DNA from: Epiperipatus broadwayi
Taxonomy: Eukaryota > Onychophora > Udeonychophora > Euonychophora > Peripatidae
DNA: 64,000 nt
NCBI GenBank assembly: GCA_028023455.1
Contig: JAQFVV010012423.1
Location: 2,433,273-2,497,272 of the forward strand
Reading direction: 5' to 3'
A program made the position numbers and the translations under genes. The notes beneath the pieces were generated by a model. That model saw only the letters and a program-made list of their open reading frames with translations. It was not told where the DNA came from and did not search any database. Below, piece by piece: positions 25,392 to 38,260 of the stretch. Position 1 is the stretch's first letter, and each line of letters opens with the position of its first letter.

Positions 25392-27065
25392 ATGATGCTA
25401 TGACACATGAGAAAAAGAAAAATCTCCAAGATATTAACATTATTTTTTGTAAAAATGTCAATTAATTAAAAAGGATTTTATCTTTCTCTAAAAAATTTTT
25501 TTTTTTTTGCAAATTAAAATATAAATAAAAATGTTATCTATTTTAAGTAATTAAGAAAGTACAAACAAGAGATTTTTCTAATAATTTGAGTATAATTAAT
25601 TTTTTTTAAAATAAATAAAAGAGGGAAATAATCTTTTTATAAAAATTAAATTAATTTGTCTAGGCTTAATACATCATTTTTGATATAGACTCTGTGATTG
25701 GATGGATATCAAAGATGTTTCTTAAAAAATAATATAGTACATTTCAGGGTCAGGTGAGAATCAATCCAGTTGTGAAGAGGAGAAGAGTTAAAAATCAAAC
25801 CTCACAATCAGAAGTTAAACTGAACTTACCTCTTGTATTTAAATGATTATTATAATGGGAATTTATAATAGCAATGTGCAATGTTTTAGCTAAATGTTCA
25901 GCATTACCAATCCAACTATTTAGCCAATTTCACCAAGAGAACTATAAAAAAAGGAATATACCCTTGGAAAACACTTCCAACAAGCCTTATGTGATTAATC
26001 CATCCAAAATCATGATTGTCTCAGTTTATGTTAGCATAACCTGAAAATTATTACATTAAAAACTTTAAACTACAAGAAGAGAACTGTAACATGAGAGGAA
26101 ATAATTCCTAAACTGAATGCTGTGTTAATCTAAAATTAAATCTTTGTTAATCTAAAACTTAGGGATAGAAAAGAGTAGATAAATGAAAGCACTGAAATGA
26201 AAATAGTCATTAAACTGAAATTTGAAGTTTCAAGGAGAAAAAATGAATCTAAGTGAAAATAATGGCCAAATTGAATCTTGTATTGTCCTGCAACAACCAT
26301 GCTTGATAATCTAAAACTTGGAGTTATGAAAAATAATCTAACTGGATAAAATAACTAGATAACAAAACTTAAAAAAATGTGAAGTCAAAAATTTTCATTA
26401 AACTGTTAACTGCAAAAATTATAAGAATAAATTCTCAACCACCTAACTATAAAAGAAGAAATAAAAACAGACTATGGGAAAAGATATTGTAATATGCACA
26501 TCTACATTCATAAATATTCTTTTAAAATTTAAGTAATAATTGACAGTAATATATATTTTTAGTTGTTTTATTCTAAATATGAATTTATTCTCATAATGTT
26601 AAATGTAAATAATATAAAATTTGATTTTTTTTTATTGTGAAATGTTTTCTTCGGGTTTAATTAATGTAAAGGGCAATAACTTACTTTGACAGTTAATTAA
26701 TGAAAATCAGTAGTAAATAATATGTTACTTGTTATATGAAATCATATATATTTTATATTTATCATATTATATATTTTTTTAATTTTATTTTATTTATGGG
26801 TTAAATTTATTAAATGTTTTTTAAAAAATAAAATTATAATTTTTTGTGTGTTGATGTCTTTATTTTTGCAGCTATTTGTTCTGTAAATTAGCAGTGTGTA
26901 TAATTGATTTCATTATATAGTTGAGGTCTAAAGAATTTGTAGATTATCCCAATAAAATTATTAATGAAAGTAGATTATGTTTATACATGTATATTTTTTC
27001 TTGTTCACAATCACAGTTCCTAGGATTCTTGTGATCTCAAGCTAGTTTTGAGCATAATGATGTTT

Positions 27066-27066
<1 letters not shown>
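25392..27066. other. AT-rich noncoding region with degenerate tandem motifs
   Basis: Between about 26,100 and 26,420 a loose repeat recurs every 160-190 bp (TAATCTAAAACTT at about 26,147 and 26,306; TCATTAAACTG at about 26,204 and 26,394). Otherwise no feature is seen. Confidence 0.35.
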
Positions 27067-27118
<52 letters not shown>

Positions 27119-27120
27119 GT
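27067..27120. repeat. (TA)n microsatellite
   Basis: Begins at TTTACAATATATA and ends with a TACATATATATATATGT variant. Confidence 0.9.
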
Positions 27121-27333
27121 AGACATGCAGAAAATTCTCTAGATGGTGCAAAGATAAAGATTACCTTTTATGTCAACTCATTTTATGAAGGACAGTATCA
27201 CATTGTACCTGATGACCTACAGAATTGATGATGATCAGAATTTCTCAAATGATTCCAGAATTTTAAATATATATTTATTTTAGTTATGGATTATTTTTAT
27301 AATATGACCTAAGTTTGCCATTTGCTAGAAAAT

Positions 27334-27394
27334 AATTAGCCTACTTTATAATAAAACTTTTAAATTCAGACACAAGGGTTGACTGTTGATTTAT
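27334..27394 (+). repeat. Dispersed SINE-like fragment, copy A
   Basis: Aligns with 51,865-51,927: TTAGCCT, then about 30 bp of looser match, then TTCA, CACAAGGGTTGACTGTTGAT and TTAT. The other copy retains a recognisable tRNA-like head, so this is probably a degraded SINE. Confidence 0.5.
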
Positions 27395-29339
27395 TATAAT
27401 GCCTGGGTTGCCATGCTATATTATGTTTATTATTACTTACAATTACTTGTTTATTTTTAGTGCTGATTTTTATTCATGTTCATTGACAAATGTTTATTGT
27501 AATGTTTGGGATGATTTCTTTTACAGCAGTCCATTTTAAATTTTGTACCATTACAATACTAAATATATGAAATAAATAAAATTACTCCTTTTCCATGTAC
27601 ATTATCTTAAACAGATGTAATTAAAACTTCCATTCTATCAATATTTTTAAAAGATGCAAATAACCAACTAGCACCAAAGTTGTGAGTGACAAAAATTTGA
27701 CACATGTAAATCAGAAGTAGTAATTTTGTATTGATAAATATAAAATTAATAGAAAGATATATTTGCAAAACTGGGATTTTGATCAACTGATGAATATTTG
27801 TTTGGGGATCATTTGTCTATTCATTGGTACCAATAATATATGATAAAATGAAGTTGTTAAATATATCTATAAAAATATTACATTTGGGAAAAAAGAGATG
27901 AAACAATTTGACATATTTATGTATGATTAAAAATAAATATATATTTCTTTAACTGAGGTTTTAATTTTATATCTGTATGAGTTGAATAAATTAGTAATAA
28001 TCATTAGTGTAATTGTCTGAAATGATAAACATCACAAAAACTACAATGAAAAGTTGTTTCTTCTTTATAAGTACCTTTATATGCTTATATTTTCATCCAC
28101 TATCATTAAATGTTGAATGTATAAAAAAAATTAAATTTTATTTTTTTCAAATCCAAACAACTTATTAGTAATAACACACAAATAGACAACACAGGTTAGT
28201 AATTACAGAATATTTTAAGTAGAATATATTATATTCCACTCTTCTTCAGGTGTTGCTGTTTGACCAGTGATAATATTAGCATAGGAGTTGAACATAGATT
28301 TTTAGATTCTTGAATATCAAATTTTAAGACAATTCTCCAACCAATGGAGCTATTCTGTGTTAAAGGCAACAGATAATAGAAATTTCATATATTTATTTAA
28401 GACAAAGATTGGTTCAAATTCTATCGAGTTTTTCAAATTTTTTCAAATACTTTTTTCTAAAAGCAAGATAAATTAGTCTTTCATAGTGTAACAATCCAGA
28501 AATAGTGAGCTAACATAATCTGCACTACAGGGTGCCATCTAGGCATTTGAACCTAGAAAAATTTATATAGTAGGCAGATACATAAGTCAAAAAATATTTT
28601 ATTTTATATATTTTGATATCCGGTCATTAGCCGATTGTCACTAGCTCAAGGAGTAGCCGAGATTTATATTTATAATAAATTCTTATCTAAGAATATATAA
28701 AAAAAAATAAAATAAGCCACTTCCAGTAATTAACACACAAATATTTATTTACGCACATATATAAAATTTAGCATTATTTTAGAATAACTTTTGCTTTGGA
28801 TTTTAACTTGATTTTAGAATTTAAATTTACATTTTAATTTTATAATATTATAAGTTTACATTTTGATTTTTTATAAGTTTGCACAGATGGATTTATAAAA
28901 GTTTGTTTTAAAATGTTTGAGTATAGATCGGTTACATAGATTTCACTGTTAAAAACATTTCAAAATAAACATAAACGATCAAAATACAAAGTCATTGATA
29001 CCATCAATTGCAGAGGGAAATTTATAAGTAACCCAATACCATTCACCATAAGATGCTTGCATTGACACCAATAACTTAAAAGACATCCAAATAAATACAT
29101 TTTAGATACTCACTGTAAGGTATCATTATTTATCGAATGTCTATATACTTTGATCCAATATAAAAACCCAAAACATAATTAACCGATAACAAATCCATGC
29201 AAGCGTCTATAAACAACTTAAATTTAATGCATTTTTATTTAGTGTCGAGTATGAATAGACTACATATATTTGCATTTGAAGATAAAACATTCTATCCCCA
29301 TTTAACCTTAGGCTAAAAGTTCACAGTCAAACTGGCATC
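27395..29339. other. AT-rich noncoding region
   Basis: No gene or repeat with supported ends. AT content falls towards the right edge. Confidence 0.5.
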
Positions 29340-29462
29340 AATCCATCTGATATATCGATGTATTCAATGTAATACAAATACGGCAACGCAAAATAGGTTA
29401 AGATAAGACATTGACTCTCATCAGATAGGAATATTACATCTATCTAACGAGAAGAACAATAA

Positions 29463-29726
29463 AAAAAAAACTCTATAGAAACGGACTGCGGTCATTTTGC
29501 CGACTTACAATCGCATTCCCTAGGCAAGAGGAAGTGTGTGGTGTATACAAGCGATTCTGCCCGTAGCGAATCTTGCATTGCATTTACTAACTACATCAAT
29601 ATATCCAATCCACTGACCCAATTCAACAACGACACAAATAACCTAAGATTACCCTCCCCTAATATAACTTTACAAATCTATACAGCCATTCATGCCCGAC
29701 TTAAGTTTATCATTGACATATTTTAA
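29463..29726 (+). other. 88-codon gene-like open frame in CpG-rich DNA
   Basis: Open from after a TAA at 29460 to a TAA at about 29724. The central peptide is mixed in composition (DCGHFADLQSHSLGKRK, YTSDSARSESCIAFTNY), unlike the lysine/asparagine/isoleucine-rich peptides of the surrounding DNA. There is no in-frame ATG near its start. GTG or upstream splicing would be needed, so if real it is an exon or the 3' end of one. The local CpG density is much higher than in the rest of the window. It faces the minus-strand frame at 29,910-30,275. The product is not recognised. Confidence 0.25.
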
Positions 29727-29909
29727 TTTATCGGAAAACAGAAATCATAATAAAACTTAAAGAACAAAAAAAATATAAATGGAAATGATTTTACAAAAGA
29801 AATACATCAAATAACATTTTAACTACTTTAGTCAGATAGGAAATTCTTATATTTATAAATATTGAAAAGTTTAATATTTAGAGTTCTTTTGTTTAGAAAT
29901 GTTCATAAA

Positions 29910-30275
29910 TTATATATTTCTTACTGTTTTGAAAAATGTCTGTTTTCTCTGATTTTTTGTAATGGAAGGTATTAATCCCACGAAGTCATAAGGAGATCGA
30001 TGTGCAGTTAATCGCTGGTCCTTTATGGTTGATGGTATTCTTCTGGGCCTTGATGTCCTGTGGCCCGCAATATCGGAAAGCGATGTTTCATTTTTTTGAA
30101 CTGAAGGAATTGAAAGTGTGTCTTTCAATCCCTTCTCCTTCAACTCCGCACTAACACCTATAGTCACATCGTAATAACTCTTTTTATTTTCAACCTTTCC
30201 TTTTATATTAATTTTGTGGATTAACTCAACATTATGTCATCGATTTGATGGTCCTTTTGCCGAGGTCGATTCCAT
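29910..30275 (-). pseudogene. 121-codon gene-like frame with one internal stop, unidentified
   Basis: On the minus strand AACAATGG (ATG at 30275-30273) gives a good animal start context. The frame then stays open to TAA at 29912-29910, except for a TGA at 30239-30237, the 13th codon. The peptide is charged and varied (SYYDVTIGVSAELKEKG, GHRTSRPRRIPSTIKDQR, SPYDFVGLIPSITKNQRK), not an A/T artefact. A TATTTAAAT box lies about 34-42 bp upstream of the ATG, with a pyrimidine-purine initiator-like CAGTCAGAT between. ACA|GTAAGA near the end of the frame is a possible splice donor. It could be a first coding exon with a nonsense change or sequencing error, a pseudogene, or a downstream exon using another acceptor. 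The protein family is not recognised. Confidence 0.4.
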
Positions 30276-30308
30276 TGTTTTTCTCTCCTATCTGACTGCT
30301 GCTTATAC

Positions 30309-30317
30309 ATTTAAATA
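30309..30317 (-). promoter_or_regulatory. Possible TATA-like box upstream of the 30,275 ATG
   Basis: TATTTAAAT on the minus strand, 34-42 bp upstream of the ATG, with an initiator-like CAGTCAGAT between them. In AT-rich DNA such words occur by chance, so position relative to the CpG-rich frame is the only support. Confidence 0.2.
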
Positions 30318-31686
30318 CCCAAAGGCTAATTCACTTTGACTAATTAAAATAATCATTTCCATTTCTGATTAATTAATGTGTTTTCCAAACTTAAAGATAT
30401 TTTTATCTCTAAATCTTTTTGTTGAAAGATTTAGTTTTTCTATTTTTAATAAAGTTTTATTTTAATAATTTTTTTTTTTTTATCTGTGCGATTTTATATA
30501 TATACGAGTTTAAGATGATTTTTTAATAAAAAGGAAGTTTTATTTGCAAACTTTTATTCTTTTCATGTTTACTAATAAAAAACAATGTAATGTACGTATG
30601 TGCCCGTTACAATAGATTATGTATTGACACACTGGTTAACTTATATGATTATTTGCCATTGTTATATGAGCAGTTTTTTTTTTTACTTTTCTTCTTTGTA
30701 TCTTTTCCTCTCCAATATTTTTGTATTTTTTCAATTGAACATATGGCCATGAACACATACATGATCTGGTACTGTAGACACATCTATTTTTATTTTGTAA
30801 CCATTAGTTTGTGTTTTTTCAATTGCTATTAAACTGGTCAACAGGTCTCATCAATATTCATATGTATTTTGTAGATGCAGTTCTTGCTTTTCAGTATTTC
30901 CAGTTTAGGCTTTGTAGAAGTTAAAGTTCCTTAAAGTGTGGTATGACTTTGGAAAGTTATTCAAATGTTATATTGACAGCAGATTTTTTAAAAATCTGTC
31001 TGCCAATCTTGACATATATGGATCCAGATACAGTACTAATAATCATTTGGTGTCTCTTTTTGTTTATTAAAGCTTTTCTTGATAATAGCTGATGGATAAT
31101 CATTCTTCATGAGAATTTGTTCTATGTAAATCTTTTTATTTTCAAAATGTATTTATTTATACACTTACTTATTACAAATGTTAGCATTATACTGAAATTT
31201 ACTACATCTTATTAGCTGTTCACTGAATAAAAGAATATGGCTGGTGGGATCTATTGAAAAAATTGGTAAAAAGGTAACATTTATAGCAAGAGAAGTATCC
31301 ATGTTTGAATTCAAAAAATATATACAAATTTTTGCTCATAAAACGTTTCACTTTAATATACATAAAGTTAAGAATGCTAGTGGAAATTATATATTTCTGT
31401 TGCTTCAGCAAAATAACATTTGCTTTCCACTAGATAAAGGACTTATTAAGTGATAATTATAATGATGTATAAAGTAAAAAATAGTTAAGATTGTACAAAG
31501 AAAGTAATGATAATTTTTCCCACTTGCCAAATTTTTTTTTTTTTTTGTAAACATGAGTAGTTACATATTTCACAGTTGTTACCAAAAGTTATTACGAATT
31601 TTATTATAATCGATGGAAACTTTATATATATTTATAATACTTATCCACATTGTCAATAAGAACTACCCAGTACACATATTAACTGT
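30318..31686. other. AT-rich noncoding stretch
   Basis: Open frames of 63-80 codons (30,590-30,832; 31,220-31,453) are hydrophobic or lysine-rich and overlap antisense frames. They are not called. Confidence 0.5.
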
Positions 31687-31737
31687 TAATTTGTAACTGC
31701 TTAGCAATGACTAAATGTTGCTAAGCAATTATAAATT
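31687..31737. repeat. Hairpin with 20-21-bp arms
   Basis: TAATTTGTAACTGCTTAGCA pairs with TGCTAAGCAATTATAAATTA around a loop of about 10 nt. Two of about 20 positions mismatch. It may be a small hairpin or terminator-like RNA structure; there is no context for a function. Confidence 0.55.
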
Positions 31738-33733
31738 ATAGCTCTCATTTGTTATCAGAAATGTGTATTGATAAGTCTTTGTAATTTCTCCAGTTAAAAT
31801 CATGCTTTGGATAGTATATACATGTGTATGTGTGTTTACATGGTGATTTTTCTGCCTGAAGACAGGTAAAATAACTAAGTAATAGAGTGTGTTATGACTA
31901 TGTGGTAATACTTCATCATCATCATTGACAGTTGCCTTTGATTGCTATGTTTTATAGAGTCTTTATATCAATAAGAATTACATAAAAACTTTATAGCAGT
32001 CAAAATGGTCAGAAAATGATATATAATAATAATAGATTATGAATAATCGATATAAATAATATAATACATAACGTTTATATAACAATGTGTATAATCTAAT
32101 TGTTAAACTGCATAAATTTTATTATATGCTTGATACTACTAATTCTAGATTAAAATTAAAGTTGTTCTTTAATTAAATAGAATGCTTTTGAAATAGTTTA
32201 ACTTCAAAAAGAGAGAAAAACTTTTTTCACAAATTTGGAAAAAGGATTTTATAATGATGTTCTTTTTAACATCAAAAATTGAAATAATTTGCAAATTACG
32301 TAATATATTAAGGTTGCGTAATTTTTATCTATTTACATATGGTTAAAGGATTTGGTTAAAATAAATTATCATTTTAACATTCTTTTGAAATTTGTGAAAT
32401 AAGAGCGTCGTAGAGAAATGTGCATTTCGACGCCAGCACGGAAAAATAAGTTTTTTCCACATACAATTTATAATAGAAGTTTAAAATTTATATTTTAAAT
32501 TCTATCATTAATTTATGAATATCATTTTATTATGTACAACAATTATATAAAATAATACATTTTTAAATAACTAAAAACTTTAGACTTTATATTTGTTTGA
32601 TAGATTTTGAGTGCTTTCAAATAGTCTCAACATATTCTTTTATTTCAGAACATAAGAAGATTTTCTAAAAGCAGTCAACACTTATCAAAAACAATAAGTT
32701 AAGTGTCGAGTTTTAACAGCATTAAATTTATAACACGATTCGTTACTGCCATTACACAGTTAACACGAAAAATTAGAAAAAAAATACTTTAAAGAACTTA
32801 GATATTAGTCAAGTAAAAATAAAGTTAACGATTTGCTACATATAAAAAAGTTATCTAAAAATACCAATACACAATGTTGTAACAATAAATTTAGCAAAAA
32901 TGTTTACTTTTCAGAATTATATAGCACATAATATTTTTAATAATCCTCCTACTATTTATGGAAGTATTAATTAGCATACGATTCTTGACATTTTCTATGG
33001 AATCTTTCAAATTGTAGTTTTTCTGTTATAAATACACAATTTTCTGCTATATGTCAAATAACTACACCAATTTACTTAAGACTTCCAGTCAGAAACGGTT
33101 TAATTATAATGGCATTACATTTTTAATATGTTTATGCAAACCCCCTTTTTAAAAAAAAAAAAAATAATAATATCAATTATTTGCATTTTAAAAACAGTAA
33201 CTTTATTAGTTGTATTATATTAAATAAAATTTTAGGCATATGGAAAGATATTCATCTTCAATAGTTATATATATATGAAAACAATAAAAAATATAATCTA
33301 AATAAAGAATATATATATATAAACAATATATGATTACTTGTTTACACAGTTAATTTAATATAAGTACAAGTACACTGAAACATGCACAGACTTATGCATA
33401 AAAAAATAAATATTGGAGAATATATAATATTTTTCCTCAAAAAAAGATATATGGATTAGAAAGTCTTAAGTAATTAAAATTTGTTTAGAAGAAAAAATAT
33501 TAATATAATAATTGACTTGTAGATGGAATGTTTTAAACGAATATTATTTTTCTACTAGTTCTATTGATGGCTTTCAGAAAATTAAAACAATTCCGCTTTC
33601 AATCTAACAAGAAGCCATTTTACATCATACCACCCCCCCCCAAAAAAAAAAAATTGCATTTTCTTTCTTTATTTAAAAAAATAGGATAACGTTCGTTCTT
33701 ACAGTACGTATCAACTCAGAAAATACATTTGAA
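31738..33733. other. AT-rich noncoding region with one GC-rich small hairpin
   Basis: At 32,405-32,433 GCGTCG/CGACGC brackets AAATG/CATTT, an unusually GC-rich small stem in this window. The rest has no feature. Confidence 0.45.
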
Positions 33734-33835
33734 GGAAATATTTATGAATGACTTATTTATTACATCAAGAAAATACTGAAGAATGACTTTTTATTATATC
33801 AAGGAAATATTGATGAAAGACTTATTTATTACAGT
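33734..33835. repeat. 35-bp minisatellite, three copies
   Basis: Units start at 33734, 33769 and 33803. Each has the form RGAAATA-T-ATGAA-GACTT-TTATTAYATCAAG with a few substitutions per unit. Function is unknown. Confidence 0.8.
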
Positions 33836-34204
33836 TATATAAATTGTCCTATTAAAAATACAACAAAATGGAACTCTTACATAGTGTTAGAATATACTTA
33901 TGTAAATGCATCCATAACTATTATTAAGCTATTGGAAAATGATAGATATATTATGAAACAAAAAATATTGCCAACACGTGACTAATTATTAGTAAAGATT
34001 TGTGTCACTTGACACAAAGATGGCACATTAACTATTTATATCTTCAAGATTTGAAACTTTTTGAATTGTTTTAGGCTTTTATTTACATTTCCCATCGAAG
34101 ACTTTACAGACTACATCATGCAAAAACATAGAACTATGTTTATTATTATTTAGACCTTGATATATGTTCACCAAGGTTTACTTTAAATAATATAATATCT
34201 ATAT

Positions 34205-34255
34205 TGCTTAGTTCAGTGGTACAATGACAGTCTGGAGACCTTAAAGTTCCTGGAT
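34205..34255 (+). repeat. tRNA-like fragment with good A box
   Basis: TTAGTTCAGTGGTA (34208-34221) is a consensus-quality Pol III A box, followed by GACAGTCTGGAGACC in the anticodon-arm position. The B-box position (AGTTCCTGGAT) is poor. It is read as a SINE relic. Confidence 0.35.
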
Positions 34256-36099
34256 AAATGTTTAGTCTGTTACCAAGTACCATATTTTTATTGTATATTT
34301 TAATGCAAGGATAAAAAGTTAGAGTCATAAACTAAATATTTCTGGACTGAAAGTAAATGATATGCCTGGTTCTCAAACATCATATGATCATCCAATTATT
34401 TATAAAAACATTTTTATTGTTAGTTATTATGTCAATTATCTATTGATCAGTCTTATAATACAAGAGCTATTTCCTTATCATTTTTTCAAAATATTTTTTT
34501 TTATTATTCATATGCATTAAGACTAATAGTTGAGCATTATAAATGTGTGTGTGCAATTTCTGATTTTGGCTAACTAAATGCTGTTAATATAATTTGCATC
34601 TATATTAGCATAGAAATCTAGCATAGGGTACTAAAACGTGTATTAACAGTGTTTATTTAATTAATCAAAACTGAAAATTATGTATAAAGTTGGAAAAATA
34701 TATTTAATTTTATAACAAATAATTGACATATAAAATATTAGTTGTATAAGCTTTAAAATGAATTTAAAAAATAACTTTTACATGAAGATTAGAACTAAGC
34801 TATATATAAATGAGATTTTGCTTACATCTTGGATGGACTGAGTCTTTCCTTTATTATAAACTTACTAAATCTGTTATTCTTATATAAATCTGGAATAGCT
34901 AATTCAAATGATTATTTTTCATTGGCAAAGCTTTTGAATAAATAAATGCAGGAGTGCTGAAAAATGTATTAACAATATTTGGCTGACTAAGTATATCCAG
35001 AAATTACATATACAATTGAAACACCAATATTTATATCACACACACACGCGCGCACACACACATATATATATGTATTCCAATCGCATATAAAAGGGAGTGA
35101 CATGGGGGTGATAGCAAATAACATCATTCCATGTACCATAAAATGAATATGAGAAAAAAAAACAGTATTTAAATTATAAATAAATAATAAACTAGTTATA
35201 AAGATAATATAACCAGGATCAATTAAATCAGTAGTCTTTTGAGACTAGATTTAAAAGGTATGCATTATAAAATCAAGGCAAATTATTTTCTAGTCAATGC
35301 CAAACTTAGGGTATAACATAATAGCAATTACTTGCATGCACATATTTAAGTGCTAATATTCCAAGAATACACATTAAAAAATGCTGAGACCAAGATATCA
35401 AGCTGATCATCATCATTGCTCATGATCATCTAATACTTTGAGCACAGAGGCATCAATAAAATAATTATCATAAAGTGAATAGACTTCAAAAGTGACCTTT
35501 ACATTTGTGCCATCTTGATGATTAAACAGAAATATATAACCATACATGCTAATTGTTATTGCTCATGACTCGCTTGTGATGTAAGGACCCTAGGGAACAT
35601 GACTGTGAACAAAAGAAAAGATAAATACTTTAAGTCTAATTTAGTCTCAAATAACTACTGGAATAACTTAAAGCAATGATAGATAAATTTAATTAATTTC
35701 AAATATAAATAATAAACATAAAATTAAAGAGCAGTTAAATATTTTATTGTGTCAATACATCATTCTGATTTATAGATATTAGAAAATACTTCCTTAGATT
35801 TAAAACATAACATTATAATTTACAGATCTACTAAAGATAAATTTACAGGACAAAAGTTTACAGATCATACACATATATTTAAGAACACAAACGTGCTTAT
35901 ATGACACTATAAAATTAACGTTTTAATTGTTAATAAACTAATAAATATTATTCTATTTGGGTGAGATGTAATTATTTCAATGTTGAATATATATATAAAA
36001 CAAAGGCACACACAATACTCTTAAATCATAAACAAATATTTGTTTTCATCTTTAAAATAAAAAAAAAAATATTATTGTTTTTTTAAGGAGTCCTTAGAT
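34256..36099. other. AT-rich noncoding stretch
   Basis: A compound CA/CG/TA microsatellite lies at about 35,038-35,074. Otherwise nothing is supported. Confidence 0.5.
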
Positions 36100-36100
36100 G

Positions 36101-36144
<44 letters not shown>

Positions 36145-36169
36145 TATTATTATTATTATTATTATTATA
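36100..36169. repeat. (AAT)n-(ATT)n self-complementary microsatellite
   Basis: An uninterrupted AAT run switches to ATT at about 36,141-36,146, so the tract is an imperfect palindrome able to fold on itself. Confidence 0.9.
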
Positions 36170-36880
36170 CCACTCTTAAATGGTATGTAAATCCTTTTAG
36201 ATTAAGAAGTATTACGTACCTTTTAAAGGAGCAGTGGTAAATTATTTTGAAATTATTTTGTTTTATTTTCTGCATTTCTTGATCCAATATTTTACTTCTA
36301 TTCAAAAGATGTTTTAACTTTAGTCCTATAACTTTTAAACAAAAGTTGTTTAAAATCAATTTTCAGTGGAATAGATTTTTTTTTCATTTTTTAGAATTAT
36401 GTTTCACAATGTATATCCCATTATCTCTGTTTCTATTCATACTGTACAAAGCAGCACATATATAATGTATAGCTTTAAGTCTTATGGTCATGTCCAGAAT
36501 AAACCAACATCAAATGAAGCATCGGTGCACCTCAACTCTCTTTAGCTTCTATAAGTTGTTGGATGGCAGTAGGAAAGCAATCAACTTCTTACATGTTGGG
36601 CTATCAATTCACAGAGAAGGCATCTCTACTTCTAAAGAAATATAAAGATTGGCAATGGTTCTTCAGAACTAGTTTTATATGCACAGTACTACAGTGTTTT
36701 TTGCAGTTTAATAATTTATTAATTTACTAATAATCTTTAATTTAAACCCAATATTTGTAGTTTATAGTGAAATTTGACAACTAGGATAACCAAGAAAATA
36801 TTTTTGGTATTGGTTTAGAATGTAGGAAAGCTCCAAAACCATCACTGATACAATCAAGAAGTAAATGAAATCATATAATA
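36170..36880. other. Noncoding stretch
   Basis: Slightly less AT-rich between 36,480 and 36,700, without an open frame or element ends. Confidence 0.45.
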
Positions 36881-36990
36881 CAATGCATCATTGAAATAGT
36901 GTTCCAATTATTTTGACTACTATAGTTAAAGAAATCACAACTCCCATCAAAAATTAAAATATAAATATGCAAATTTCATAGAATTATGCT

Positions 36991-37585
36991 CAATCAAAAA
37001 AAAATTAAATACCTCTAGCAATCAAAATGTCAAATATACTAGTAATTAGAAAATGATCAAAAAAATAATTAGCAAAAAATCAAAATTTCAAAAACAAACA
37101 TTTGGCAAATATTAGTATCTACCAAATATATCAAAAGGCAAAATATCCCACTAATGTAATTACTTGATAAATACTTCAAATTATTACCACAATCAGATGT
37201 GAAAAAGAAACTTTTTGCAACTATTATTAGTAACTGACCACCAAAATGTTAGCACAATCATGTGAACAAAACAAAAGAGTCAAATGTGTCAAGATATTAA
37301 ACATATTAGTAATTAAAAAGTAACTAAAAATAATTAGCAAAACACAAAAATTCAAAATCAGTATGTAACAAAAATTAATAATTAGCAAATATATCAATGA
37401 AAAGAAAATCCATCAGCATAATCACATGACCAAAAAATTCAAATTACTACCACAATCAATTAAGAAAAACTATATTTTGTGACTATTATTAGTAAACAGT
37501 CACACAAAAATGTTAGGATAATCACATGACCAAAATAAAAAAAAAACAATATCTCTAAAATTGAAAATATCAAACATATTAGTTA
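36991..37585. repeat. Foldback left arm, block I: about 270-bp unit, about 2.2 copies
   Basis: Units start near 36,991, 37,266 and 37,530 and share ATCAAACATATTAGTAATTA-like starts, GCAAATAT, the GACTATTATTAGTAA core and ATCACATGACC ends. The third copy is cut short. The reverse complement of the same block lies at about 39,840-40,380 in the right arm. Confidence 0.65.
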
Positions 37586-37669
37586 TTAGGGGATGGAGCC
37601 AGGATCAGCTTGATCAGATGACCACAATTTCCTTCCCAAAGAAAAACTATTTAGTATCAAAACAAAACA

Positions 37670-38260
37670 ATAGTAAAGTATTTTACATTTAAAATATGGT
37701 GGTAGAATGTACTTAATGTAATAACAATAGAAAAATAAAAATTTTATAAATCAACACAAGAAGAATTGCACTTATGCTAAAATATTTTAATATTATAATT
37801 AACCAAAAAATACAATAAATCTACATAAAAAGTTCCAATTTATCATGCATAAACTAATACATTTTACTAACACATTTTACATTAAAATGTGGCAATAACT
37901 ATGTGCTTGAGTTAACTTAAGAATGGCAGCAAAAAAAATTTGCATAAACTAACACAAGAAAAAATGTACTTAAACTAAAATCTAATATTATAAATTAAAT
38001 ACAAAAAAAAATCACACAATAAATCCACATTATTTAAACTAGTGTCAATTTTTAAACAGCAAATGGACCACTTTTAAATCTATAAAAAAGCTCAAATTTA
38101 TTCTGGTAAAGCAATTTACTTTTAAAATATGGGGAAAACAAGAGCATGTGCAGGGATTAACATAATCAGAATAGCAATTGCATAAACTAAAGCATTTTAA
38201 TTATACAATTAACAAAAACAATAAATCAGATTATTTTTTCTTACCAAAAGTGATTAACAT
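37670..38260. repeat. Foldback left arm, block II: about 200-240-bp unit, three copies
   Basis: Each unit carries TTTTAC-TTTAAAATATGG, then TAAC-TAA-AATGGCA-like text, TGCATAAACTAACACAAGAA and CTTA--CTAAAAT. Cores lie near 37,681, 37,873 and 38,112. The right arm has five such cores. Confidence 0.6.

Noticed and set aside
35038-35074. CA/CG/TA run as a regulatory Z-DNA site
   Set aside because: It is a compound microsatellite like others here, with no gene nearby to regulate.
37681-38260. Spaced repeats as a CRISPR array
   Set aside because: Units are long, diverged, tandem without unique spacers, and part of the foldback arm in a eukaryotic context.
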